DNA of 64,000 bases from Pseudorasbora parva (taxonomy: Eukaryota > Chordata > Actinopteri > Cypriniformes > Gobionidae): assembly GCF_024679245.1 (NCBI RefSeq), contig NC_090173.1:51783018-51847017 (forward strand). The letters run 5' to 3'. Positions 44,791 to 55,340 of this stretch are shown one piece after another (position 1 is the first letter of the stretch; every line of letters starts with the position of its first letter). The notes beneath the pieces are model-generated. The model saw only the letters and a list, made by a program, of their open reading frames with translations. It was not told the DNA's origin and searched no databases. The translations under genes and the position numbers were made by a program.

Positions 44791-45742
44791 TACATATACT
44801 GTCAATAAGATATTTTTTATATAATAATTTTTTTTGTCCTTTTTTGTCTTTTGAAAGTCTAGGCAATCAAAAATTTCTTCTGAAGAGATCACTTTATATG
44901 ATAAAGCTTTTGAGCTTTTTCTCATATATAAACATTGATCAATTACTATTAAAATTCTCACAAATATTTGCTTAACTCAATGTATTTTTTACAAAGGGGT
45001 AATTCTGTTGTAATTGATTACACACAGCAAGAAAGCTTGCTTTCAAATGGTAAATTAAATTTAAAAAGACAAATAAACAGTAATAAAATAAGAACAAATA
45101 AACATATTACAAACAATAGCACAAATAAATGCAATAGAATAAAAGATAAAGATGAAATAGACTGCTTTATTTTTTTCAGGTAGGTCTAACATTCAGGTAA
45201 GAAACTGAATTAAAAAAAACACAACACAAGCTAATTAAAATAACTTTGGATAACGTTTTTTGTGAAAAAAAAATAGCTTCATATGAAACCATTAAAGTTA
45301 CACAAGTTGATCAGTCAAGAGCAGTGTGATCGTTTGTCTTTTTGTAGTTTGACTTTGAATAACTGCTGTCCCTTTAAGAACTGCTGCAATCATGGATCCT
45401 GAACAGTGAACACTGTTACTCATTTTCCATTTCTTCCTGAACTGTTTACGACTGTGTTTACATTAACACTGTGATTTTTTTTGAGTGTATTTGACCAATA
45501 ATAAACTGGAAAAAGAAGCAAATGTTTGCACTTGTATGCCAGAGGCAGCTTTATTACGGTATGTGTGTGTGTGCGCTTCAGAGGTGAGTGCGAAATCTGC
45601 GGGGATTTGTAGAATTATGTGCAATCATGCGCGGAATTCAGACGATCACACACTAACACTAAGCAGAACGCGCGTTCACCGTGTTTAGGTTAACCGAGCT
45701 GAATGAGAATATGCGGGTTCGTGTCAACTCGCTGTCGGTCAG
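44791..45742. other. hAT interior, no gene
   Basis: Very AT-rich non-coding sequence. Parts near 45180-45390 resemble 18580-18790. Confidence 0.45.
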
Positions 45743-45816
45743 AGAGGAGAGGAGAGGAGAGGAGAGGAGAGGAGAGGAGAGGAGAGGAGAGGAGAGGAGA
45801 GGAGAGGAGAGGAGAG
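45743..45816. repeat. (GGAGA)n microsatellite
   Basis: About 15 tandem GGAGA units. Confidence 0.97.
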
Positions 45817-46092
45817 CGCAGCTGGGATCGATACTTTAGAAACTGAGCAGGCTATCGTATATCTTTTCAGATTTTTCAGTATCAATATCTTTGACAACAC
45901 TAGTTGCACTGTGCCGACCCAGGCTTTTTAAAAGTGAAATAAATCCACACTTAAGAGCGTCGCTTACCGTGCTCCATGGCTTAAAGAACAAGCGGGCGCA
46001 CAAGCACCGGAAATCAGGTGGCCATGTATGGCGTTATTTCCCTGTCAAATGTCGAGAGCGCATTATTGTAGCGCGAAATTACATTAATATAG

Positions 46093-46250
46093 TGCGCGAG
46101 CGCGAATCTCTCTGCTCGCGCGCGGAATATAATGCGCGATCACAAATCTATCTCTGCTCGCGCGCGGAATATAATGCGCGAGGGCAAATCTCTCTCTGCT
46201 CGCACGCGGAATGTAATGTGCGAGCGCGAATCTCCCGGCTCGTGCGCGAG
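46093..46250. repeat. Subterminal tandem array (left)
   Basis: About four units of roughly 38 bp with CTCTGCTCGCGCGCGGAATA and TAATGCGCGAG. Confidence 0.88.
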
Positions 46251-47474
46251 AACTCTGCGTGCGCTCTCAGATACGCTGCTCTTGTTAGAATTTTTTTGTC
46301 TGGGCTCACTCAAAGAAAATGCCTGCACTTAAAAAGTGTCCAGTGCAATCGCGAATCTCTCCTCTTCCCTTAAACTAAGCCTGTATGTGCACAGACTGTG
46401 TTCCGTGCGCTCGCAAGAAGAGAAATACTCTTCTTTACGGTTTCGTTCTCTTTGCTCTTGGCATAAACGGCAACAACCAATCAGAAATAGGCTTCAACAA
46501 CTGACCAATGAAAACGCGACATCGTACATTAACTCTTATATTGAACCCCACATGGAATCAGAATCACATGAGTTCAGTGACTTTAATAAAGATGAGTGAG
46601 ATGGATCCGCCGAATCGACTAATTTTACTATTTTATGTAAAATAGGCCTTGGTCAAATATATCTTAGAAATGTCTGGGAAGAGGGCGATTGGATTATTTT
46701 ACATATTAACCTAGACTACTCTAGCCTATATGCATAGCCACTTTGTTCACACTACAGGTGCCATGCCCATCTGAAGGTGGGATTTTTGAGCCAAATGGAT
46801 TTAAATGCAGATTCCAAAAGGCAAAAATAATTAAAATCTGAACTAAAGGCCCCCTAATAGATATAATATAAGAATTATAATGTAATAATATATAAGGGGG
46901 CAAAATGCCCCAGTAAAAGGATGTTATAACTAACTGCATCAAACACAAATGCAACAGAATAAAACTAATTAAAAATATTGACTACTAAATTAATGAAATC
47001 CATTTTGCTGGGAAAATGTTACTGCAATTTGTGAGTTAAGTTACCTTTCACCGCAAAAGTTGGCATACATTTCTAAATAATCCACTGGCAGTGGTAGAAC
47101 TAGACTTTTATTCATGGGGTGGCCAAGGCTGCTTTAGGGGGTCCAGAGACCATTAATATCATGTGTTATACTTATTTGTTTTCATTGTTTTGACCAATGT
47201 AACCTTAAATATGTAACAATAAATAAGCACCCACAACAGTAGATATCAGTGAAATTTCACAATTCTCAGCCTAATAATATAAATGTAAAACATTATTGAA
47301 TACAAGTGAACAGTTGAAGTTGCAGGACACAGTGATTCAGGTACAGAAATTAAATAATCAAACATAATAACATTGCATAATCGTTTTAAGTGCAGACATA
47401 TTCTCTGAGTGAGCCCAGACAAAAAATTCTAACAAGAGCAGCGTATCTGAGAGTGCACGCAGAGATCTCGCGCA

Positions 47475-47680
47475 CGAGCCGGGAGATTCGCGCTCGCACA
47501 TTACATTCCGCGTGCGAGCAGAGAGAGATTTGCGCTCGCGCATTATATTCCGTGCGCGAGCAGAGAGAGATTTGCGCTCGCGCATTATATTCCGCGCACG
47601 AGCAGAGAGAGATTTGCGCTCGCGCATTATATTCCGCGCGCGAGCAGAGAGATTCACGCTCGCGCACTATATTAATGTAC
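47475..47680. repeat. Subterminal tandem array (right)
   Basis: Five to six units of about 38 bp, inverse to the left array (CGCGCATTATATTCCGCGCG, AGCAGAGAGAGATTTGCGCT). Copy number differs from the left array. Confidence 0.88.
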
Positions 47681-47892
47681 TTTCTCGCTACAATAATGCG
47701 CACTCGACATTTGAAAGGGAAATAACGCCATAGCCATGGAAACCAAAACTTGCGCGTTTGGAACCAATGTTCGGAATCGAAAACAACATTTCTAAACGAT
47801 TCCAATAGCATTGTTATTTTTTAAACGGTTCTAAGTTAGAACCGGTTCTTAGTGCCCAAACCTACTGATGGCGTGCGCTTGCGTTATTCTTA

Positions 47893-48420
47893 TAGCCTGG
47901 ATGCCAGCCAAAATTAGCCCCGCCCACAACATTTTTAGTTTCGGTCTGGCCTTGCTCCATAGAGGAGTAATTATCTCCGAACAGAAACTGTTCCAGCCTG
48001 ACTTCAGATCGCGTGCCAGGGGTTGCCAAGTTTTTACAACAAAACCCGCCAACTACTAGCCCTAAACAATAGCTTCCCGGGGGGTTCTCGGGGGAAAAAA
48101 TGGCGTTTGGGGGGTAAAATGTGTGTTATTTTGGCAAGGTTGCCTGCTAAAATTCGCACTCATGGGTCTATATATCACATTATAGTCGCTTAAACCCACG
48201 GACATAGAAAACAACCTGCGGAAAAAACGCAGACTTGGCAACAGTGCAGTTGAACTCTGTTGACATTTGACAATGCGTCGCTTCGTTGCTCTAATTGGTT
48301 GTAGGTCTATCCAATTGAGGTCTTTCCTGGTTCGGTTGAAACACGCCCCATAATCACAGCCCAATGGAGCAGTTTCAGACTCATATTCTGACTAGAATTG
48401 AGTATGACCACGTCAGGCTA
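47893..48420 (+). mobile_element. 9-bp-TSD MITE family B, both ends present
   Basis: Starts TAGCCTGGATGCCAGCC and ends GACCACGTCAGGCTA. Flanks are TTATTCTTA and TTGTTCTTA (8 of 9). A central deletion relative to the pieces at 34067-34395 and 43894-44210 is visible after AACTGTTCCAGCC. It lies in intron 2, just right of the hAT target duplication. Confidence 0.9.
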
Positions 48421-48482
48421 TTGTTCTTAGAGAAGTGCCCATACAAGGTCACCCATTTTGTCGTAATATATGCCCAGACCTG

Positions 48483-48505
48483 AAAAAAAAAAAAAAAAAA
48501 AAAAA
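48483..48505. repeat. Poly-A run
   Basis: Twenty-three consecutive A in intron 2. Confidence 0.95.
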
Positions 48506-48803
48506 CTTGTAGAAACTTCAGAATCTTGAATTAGCTAGTTAATGCTAGTCAACTTTCCACTACTAAACATTTGATTAAATTATAGTTTTAAGATAAATGT
48601 AAAATTAGTTGAATCACATTTTTTAAAGTTCAGAGCAGTTAAAATGTATGATAACAAAATAAAAATCTGCAAGTTCTGCTTATTAAACTTTATTTCTTGA
48701 CTTAAAAAAATGGAGGCAACTGATTGCCTCAATTATTTTTAGTTTTGCCAACTTATTCGGGTTTACAGTAGCGTACTCTATCAACACTTCTTTTCATCCA
48801 CAG

Positions 48804-48848
48804 AATGAAAAAGCCCAGAGTCTGACGACACAGGTCAAAATGATAACT
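48804..48848 (+). CDS. Cys-loop (5-HT3-like) receptor, exon 3
   Basis: Forty-five bases between TTTTCATCCACAG and GTAAGTT, in phase 0 on both sides, encode NEKAQSLTTQVKMIT. A 45-base third exon at this place is a conserved feature of 5-HT3/nicotinic receptor genes. The residues form the strand that links the N-terminal loop to the WxxxW part of the binding domain. Confidence 0.9.
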
Positions 48849-48969
48849 GTAAGTTTATTTTTCATTTCTCAATTCAATTGGCAGAATGTTGTAACATGTT
48901 CAGAGGTTTTATCTGATTTTAAAGTATACAGTATGTGTCTTAAAATCACTCTCTATGTCAATGTTCCAG

Positions 48970-49079
48970 GCATGGCAAAATTGGAATTGGTGGTGGAATG
49001 AAACGCTTTTTTGTGGAATAAACACATTTTCTGCCCCCAAAAATAAGTTTTGGACTCCAGACATTGGTATAATGGAAAG
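48970..49079 (+). CDS. Cys-loop (5-HT3-like) receptor, exon 4
   Basis: It spans 110 bases between ATGTTCCAG and GTATAAAATT, the exact length usual for exon 4 in this gene superfamily. It encodes AWQNWNWWWNETLFCGINTF through to WTPDIGIMER. This contains a sequon (NET), the loop with FCGI and the WxPDIGI motif conserved in 5-HT3-like subunits. Intron 3 is only 121 bases. Exon 5 with the Cys-loop is not found by eye up to 64000, so the gene is 3'-incomplete here. Confidence 0.92.
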
Positions 49080-49242
49080 GTATAAAATTACTTCTGTCAG
49101 AACCTTTTATTCTGGATGTCTTTGCTTTTAGTGATACATCAGTAAGGTTGTAAAATGATGGATAGCATGAGGGTAATGGTCTCAATCTAACTGGGGCCCA
49201 GTCAGTTTTGTTCTTAGTTTCCATGGAGGACGTTAGCCCAGA

Positions 49243-49490
49243 TGAAATGAACACTGCTCAGTGTGCACACTACAGGCTGTTAAATGTAACACTGAATCAG
49301 TGTTGGAGTTTATGAGATAATTAAGTGATTAATTGTGATGACTGAGCATTACTAAAGATAGCTGAAGATCACAAGCAAAATCACAGAAGGACAGAGAAAC
49401 AACAAGAACAGAAACAACATCTGACTTCAGCCACATCCTAAGAAAAAATGAACTTAAGATAAAAAATAGTCTATTTTTAAGTTTTAATGT
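49243..49490. mobile_element. Foldback-family arm fragment
   Basis: Resembles the left arm at 50201 (AACACTGAATCAGTGTTGGAG, GAGATAATTAAGTGATTAATTG, CAGAGAAACA). It lacks the terminus and the other arm. It lies early in intron 4. Confidence 0.7.
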
Positions 49491-49519
49491 AAAATGTTTT
49501 TGATTTTAATATAGGTCTA

Positions 49520-52200
49520 CACTGTAAAAAATGATCGTGATTTTAACGGTCAAAGGTTGTAAAAATGCTACAGTTAAAAACTGTTATTTGGTTAACACAA
49601 AGTTTCCTTACTATATACGGTGAATAACTGCAATAGATCTAACCTTATGCCAGTGAAATTTACAGAAAAACAATGTAATATCCCAAAAGAAAATTATAGA
49701 AAACCCAAAAGCATATATTTTTTGTTTGAATCACAGTGACATTTTGTAAACTATTAAACAGAATATTTTGTTATATTTACAACATGTGATTATAATAAAA
49801 TTGTATTTGATAAAACTACAAATATTGGTATTAAAAACCTGTATGTTTTTTGAGAAAATACTGTAAAAACTAGTTTGTTAATTTGACATGCAAATATTGT
49901 TGACAATTACAATTTTTTGTTAATCTTAAAAATGTAAGTCACTTTACACGTTTATGCATTTAAAAAATGTCTAAACATGTATTTGTATTGCATATAAATG
50001 TTCCATGCATTTGGATTATGTAATTTTAACAAACAAATTAATCAACTTACTAAGAATCACTATCTAAGAATCAGTAATAAAAATCTTATTTGTAAATCAT
50101 TTATAAATGAAACAGGTAAGATTTATTTAATTATAAACTGAATGTGACTGATTAATCCCAGTTACACGTAAATTAAACAGTTAAGATTTATGTAATAGTA
50201 CACAGAAAAATCGCAGACGTTAAATGAACACTTCCTAGTGTTCATGTGTGTGCTCACTAATGAGTTAAAGTACCATTGAAGCAGTGTTGAAGTTAATGAG
50301 ATAATTAAGAGATGATTGAGCATTAATGATGAACACCTGATGATAATAAGCACAATCACTGAAGGAAAGAGAAACACGAGAACTACGACTGACTTCAGCC
50401 ACAGCTGTAGATGAAATCAACTGAAGATAAAAGAAGACATTAAATCTCTGAAGATCTCATCAGAGGATTAAACAACTCCACAAACAGCATTACCAGCTTC
50501 ACACATTACCAACCAGACTGATTTTATTTCTGTGGATGTTGATGTTTTAATTAAAATAATAGTTTTATTTGAAGTCACCATGATGGTGAGAAGTGTTTGC
50601 TTTAGTTGGGCTCTTGACCCTTGACTCTCCAACATTAGTTTTCTGGCTGCTTTAACTGTGTTTATAAAGCACTTTAGTTACAGCATGGAAAGCCAAGAAA
50701 ACACATGGTCAGATGATTTGTCTCTTTGTGCTTGATTATGTAATCATCATCTAGTGATCACTGGTCTTGTTCAGAGTCTAAGACTCTGTTTATGTGTTAT
50801 TAATTTTGTTTAATCATAATAGTGGCGAGTTGATTCTATAGCATGAGCACTGTTGTGGCAATCTAATATGCAGAATTTAAAAAAAATAGTGCACAAAAGG
50901 TTTTAATCTATGGCAATCATTAGACACAAACAGATATCAAGATTCAGTGTATGAATCTCAACAATGGTGACAATCAATGAAAAGCTTAATGCTGCAGTGC
51001 ATGCTGGGTACCACCAATCAAAACTCTCCCATGGGTCCCAGCATGCATTGCGGCATGAATAAATTATGCATCTGAATTGTGTTTTTTTTTTTTTTTTTTG
51101 TCACCATTGTAGAGATGCAAACACTGATTCTTGATGTCTGTGTTTGTCTAAATAATGCCGTAGATTAAACCTTTTTTTTGGTCCTGCAAGTTGTTTGATT
51201 GCCACAACAATGCATGAGTTTATAATGTAAACCACATGGCTTTTTTAGACATTCTACACAATTAACACATTACCTCTATAACCAGAGCATTAGAATCTGA
51301 ATGAGTTTAGTTATTCAGCCACTACATGATGATTATATAATCATCATTAAAGAGCCAAATCACCTGGCCATGGTTTTTGGCTTTCCATGCCATAACAAAA
51401 GTGCTTTACAAACACAGTTAAAGCAGCCAGAAAACTAATGTTGGAGAGTCAAGGGTCAAGAGCCCAACTAAAGCAAACACTTCTCACCATCATGGTGACT
51501 TCATATAAAACTATTTTTTTTAATTAAAACATAAATTACAACAATAAAATCAGTTTGGTTATTAATGCATGAAGCTGGTAATGTTGTTTGTGGAGTTATT
51601 TAATCCTCTGATGGGATCTTCAGAGATTTAATGTCTTCTTTTATCTTCAGTTGATTTCATCTAAAGCTGTGGCTGAAGTCAGCTGTAGTTCTCGTGTTTC
51701 TCTTTCCTTCAGTGATTGTGCTCATTATCATCAGGTGTTCATCATTAATGCTCAATCATCTCTTAATTATCTCATTTACGTCAACACTGCTTCAATGGTA
51801 CTTTAACTCAGTAGTGAGCATACACATGAACACTAGGAAGTGTTAATTTAACATGGGTGTTTTTCTGTGTACTTTTACATAATTCCTAACTGTTTCATTT
51901 ACGTATAACTGGCATATATCAATCATCTTTAGTTTATTAATTTGTCTATGTAAAAATAATCCAAATGCATTGAAAATGTATATGCAGTTTACATACATAC
52001 ATCTTATGCTTTACATTTTAATGTAATACTTACTGGTTTTCTATTTATTTTTAATAAAAATGAAAAAAAAACTGTGCCTCCTCTAACCACAGACTTAATT
52101 TTGAATTTCATAGTGCGCATAGTTTCATAATTCTCTGGTAACCACAGCTGCCAGCATTTTCCTGTAAAAATAACAGTTTTTTGTAGTTTTTTTTACAGTG
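49520..52200. mobile_element. TA-flanked palindromic element (Angel-like), interrupted
   Basis: Starts CACTGTAAAAAATGATCGTG after TA and ends GTAGTTTTTTTTACAGTG before TA (52201-52202). AT-rich non-coding body. A foldback element is inserted at 50201-51869. The ends and ACGGT/ACCGT words recall the zebrafish Angel MITE, a comparison from memory. Confidence 0.65.
50201..51869. mobile_element. TA foldback element, complete, ~650-bp inverted arms
   Basis: TA lies on both sides (50199-50200, 51870-51871). Ends are CACAGAAAAATCGCAGACG and GTGTTTTTCTGTG. The left arm (50201 to about 50860) and right arm (about 51210-51869) are inverted throughout, and the centre has the CTCAACAATGGTGAC/CACCATTGTAGAG palindrome. 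No coding frame of note. Confidence 0.9.
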
Positions 52201-52202
52201 TA

Positions 52203-53136
52203 CACTTTTTACAGATCCCCATAAAATTAACGGTAAAAAACCGGCAGCTGTGGTTGCCAGAACTTTACCGTAAAAAATACGGCAGTAACGTTTAAGGTTT
52301 TACGGGACAGCAGCATATAATTTAAAGGTTTATAATGTAATAATTACGGTTAAAAAACATTTATTTTACAGTTCAAAACAGTATAATTTAAAGGTTTATA
52401 CATTTTATTTTATTTTACAGTAAAATACCGTTAAATTTACAATTTTTCGAAGTGAAAAAGAACAGGTCATTGTGTAATTAACAGTGAAAAAACGTAAATT
52501 GACATTCCCAGAATTCCCCACGTGACACTTCGCATTTGATGCATTTTCATTGAATTAACTATGTTTCTTCTTAGTTTTTTCTAATCACTTATGTACATTA
52601 AGGTTTTATGTTACATCTAATGTTGTTAAATTAATGTTTATTGCATTTTTAAAACATCATGTGTGTTACCATGATGGTGTTTGGTGTTTAGTGTTTGTGT
52701 GTGCACCTTCTATATGTTAATATTGTCCCTCCAAAAGCTGCGTGTGATGAGCTTTGATTCATCATGTGATTCTCATCACCACTATAATTGGTGATTGTCA
52801 AGTTATATAAAAGGAAAATAACAGATATTAGCATTTCAATTCTTTCAATTGAAAGTTGGTAATTTAATATTTCGGTTCAATATTTTTTTTTTTACTATTA
52901 TTGTTTTATAGTGTACTGTGTACACATAATTATTTCTATATAAACTTTCAAATTATAGGGTTTTTAACTGTAAAATAAACCAGTTTTAACCGTAATTACC
53001 GCATTATAAACCTTTAAATTATATGCTGTTGTCCCGTAAAACCTAAAACGTTACTGCCGTATTTTTTACGGAAAAGTTCTGGCAACCAGAGCTGCCGGTT
53101 TTTTACCGTAAATTTGATGGGTATTTTTTTACAGTG
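52203..53136. mobile_element. Second TA-flanked palindromic element (Angel-like)
   Basis: It directly follows the previous one, sharing the TA at 52201-52202; the other TA is 53137-53138. Outer arms are inverted over about 150 bases (GGTAAAAAACCGGCAGCTGT, TAAAAAATACGGCAGTAACG and inverses near 53040-53110). The middle is AT-rich and non-coding. Confidence 0.8.
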
Positions 53137-54015
53137 TATGTTTAAATGTTTTGCCACTTGCGTGAGCAACGTAATAAAGTACTGCAGGTGAAAAAGACAT
53201 ACGATTAAATATATAAAAAGTGTACTTAATTATGTTTTAGTACAGTTCAAATATAAAATAAACATACTACTTGAATTTCAAATGCATTTTTAATAAATTT
53301 AATAGTACGACTTTTACACCTGGGTAGGCTATACACAGCAAATACTCCAGTGTTAAAATAACTCTCCTCAGAGTTTATTTGGCTCCACACTCAAGAGTGT
53401 TAAAAGTAACTCTGAAGAAGTGTTAAAGGTAATGAGATAATTAAGAGATTAATTAAGTGATGATTGGCCATTAGTGAAGACACCTGATGATAACAAGCAG
53501 AATCACTGAAGGAAAGAATCACCAGTTTTAAGTCACCTTTATGGAGATCAGTATTTGCTTTAGTTGGGATTTAATTTTAATCCTCAAGGTACAATGCAAC
53601 ACGATCGGTAAGGAACTTTAAAATACCAGTAGCCTACACATTCAAGGGAAAATGCAAAACGTGTGTCCTGATGGCGTGAGCATGTTATTAAAGGTCCCAT
53701 TCTTTGCGTTTCCATCTTTCAAACTTTAGTTAGTGTGTAATGTTGCTGTTAGAGCATAAATAATACCTGTAAAATTATAAAGCTCAAAGTTCAATGCCAA
53801 GCGAGATATTTTATTTAACAGAAGTTCCCTTTCAAAGCCTACAGCGAGCGGCCGGTTTGGACTACACCCATGCACTTCCTGCTTTAATGACGCAACTAAA
53901 ACCTTTGTTGACGAACCCTCCGCCCACAAGAACACGCAAAATAGGGGGAGTTGTCCTTTTGCTCTCGCAGGTCGAGAATAGGAAGCGTTGTTTTTTCTAG
54001 AGTGTGTTTGTCGTC

Positions 54016-54288
54016 ATGCCATTGAAACGCTGTTATTTTCATCCCGGAGTCAAATCACCTTTGTTTGGCCTTCCCACGGACGATGTACGTAGAGATCAAT
54101 GGCTACAGTTCATGTTTAACTCGGTTCCGGAAAATTATAGTCACAATTTAAAACTATGTGCAGCACATTTTGCTGAGGACTGCTTTCTCAGTCTCAATCA
54201 GTGCCGGATTCGCAGAAAGATTATTCTTGAAAGATGACGCAGTTCCCTCTTTGTCTCTGGAGAAGGCGTTGTTTATGGACCACAACCG
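54016..54288 (+). pseudogene. THAP-like first exon, copy 2
   Basis: MPLKRCYFHPGVKSPLFGLP runs in frame through DQWLQFMFNSVPENY to KLCAAHFAEDCFLSLNQ, a recognisable THAP-type domain with the C-x2-H pair. A small deletion near 54200 shifts the end of the exon. The splice donor (CCG|GTAAGTG) at 54288/54289 is retained. No following exon is present in the element. Confidence 0.68.
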
Positions 54289-54492
54289 GTAAGTGTCTTT
54301 TATTATTTAAGTTGGTCCGTTTAACAGTTTATGTAACTCATTACACAAAGTACAATGCTGTTTAGCTTTGTTAACTAAAGTTAGATGGTAATTGAAACTA
54401 ATCCGAAAAACGTATAAAAGTGTAGTAATTCATTCAGACACCATTGATTGTTGGTGTTTGTAATGATCAGTTTAAACTACTGAATAGACAGC

Positions 54493-54603
54493 TTACCATT
54501 CTGAAACATCCAGCAAAAGTCTTTCCTGAGCAGGTTGTAATCGATCCTCTTCGATATTCTCCGAGTCTGATTCCGGCTCAAATTGATAAGGCAATATTGA
54601 CAT
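54493..54603 (-). CDS. PYQFEP-type first exon, copy 2 (open)
   Basis: The frame begins MSILPYQFEPESDSENIEED and continues through RLQPAQERLLLDVSE to a consensus donor (GAATG|GTAAGC on the minus strand); the stop at 54493 falls just inside the intron. Unlike copy 1 it has no premature stop. It is acidic and has no catalytic motif. It converges with the THAP-like exon at the other end of the element, so it is most simply the first exon of the transposon's second gene, whose remaining exons are deleted. Confidence 0.55.
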   Translation of the reverse strand: MSILPYQFEPESDSENIEEDRLQPAQERLLLDVSEW

Positions 54604-55340
54604 TTTTGCAATAACATTGAGTGCGCGTATCTACCCGTTATGGTAAGAGGTGGGACCTTTCCGTGCAACGTGCGCTAAGCTGCTGTCACATCACAGCGCG
54701 GGAAGCGCTGGCATTATCAGAACTCGTTACGTGTTTCTGAAGGAGGGACTTCATAGAACAAGGAAATCATCAGGCCGTTTTTAGGACAGAGGAAACAGCG
54801 CAGTACATATAAGTAAATTGTGTGAAAAATACTGTTTTTTTACACGCGAAACATTCACTCATGTTGTATTGCACACTGTAAACATAATCAAAGCTTCGAA
54901 AACACGCGAAGAATGGGACCTTTAATCATTATTTATGCGCGGTTTGAGTATTTATCTATCCAGCAAAACTCTCCTGTGCATTCAATGATGTCCCCAAAAT
55001 TGTACTGCGCATGCATATGTGACATGATCTAATTGTGAATGAAACCACCGCGCATGCGCGTCCAGTACACGTCGGGTCTGATCCAGTACATCAGCGTGTT
55101 ACAGGCTGTATCGAGGACTTCTTGGTTATTTAGACACACAGAGACATCAATAATTAGCGTATGAATCTCAACAATGGTGGCCTTAATGGTGGCCTTTTTG
55201 CAGCACATTCTGGGTGCACCATTCAAAACTCACCAGTGGTTCCCAGCATGCATTGCAGCATGAATAACTTATAAGATTGATTTAGTAATTTCCTTTCATT
55301 TGTACCATTTTCTTTTCTTTTTTTTTTTTGCTGTTTTATG

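Larger units (their letters stand above)
46019..47735. mobile_element. Inverted-repeat element with subterminal GCGCGAG arrays
   Basis: The arms 46019-46335 and 47385-47735 are inverted copies. Each starts with CCATG..TATGGCGTTATTTCCC, then a short-unit array rich in CTCGCGCGCGGAATATAATG, then GCGTATCTGAGAG-like and TTTTTTGTCTGGGCTCACTC blocks. The middle (46336-47384) is AT-rich and shows no transposase frame. The target duplication is unclear. It lies within the large hAT element. Confidence 0.7.
37544..47864 (+). mobile_element. hAT element, 10.3 kb including nested insertions
   Basis: The ends are TAGGGTTGGGCATCG and AGTGCCCAAACCTA (inverted). The 8-bp flanks CTGATGGC are identical at 37536-37543 and 47865-47872, as expected for hAT. 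Left own sequence is 37544-37683, and own sequence resumes after about 44790. Everything between is later insertions. No transposase frame is found, so it is probably non-autonomous. The whole complex lies in intron 2 of the receptor-like gene. Confidence 0.85.
53692..54921 (+). mobile_element. Kolobok-like TTAA-flanked DNA transposon, copy 2
   Basis: The element is 1230 bp, with TTAA at 53688-53691 and 54922-54925 and inverted ends AGGTCCCATTCTT and AAGAATGGGACCT. It is highly similar to 14667-15891 along its length. The two coding pieces have their own, different defects. Confidence 0.82.

Noticed and set aside
45485..45688. Small Cys-rich frame
   Set aside because: Sequence lies in the hAT interior with no signal peptide, motif or second copy to support it.
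46093..46250. CRISPR-like array
   Set aside because: Units are contiguous tandem repeats without unique spacers, mirrored at 47475-47680, in a vertebrate genome.
47386..47811. Arg/Ser-rich frames on both strands
   Set aside because: They are translations of the GCGCGAG tandem array and its inverse.
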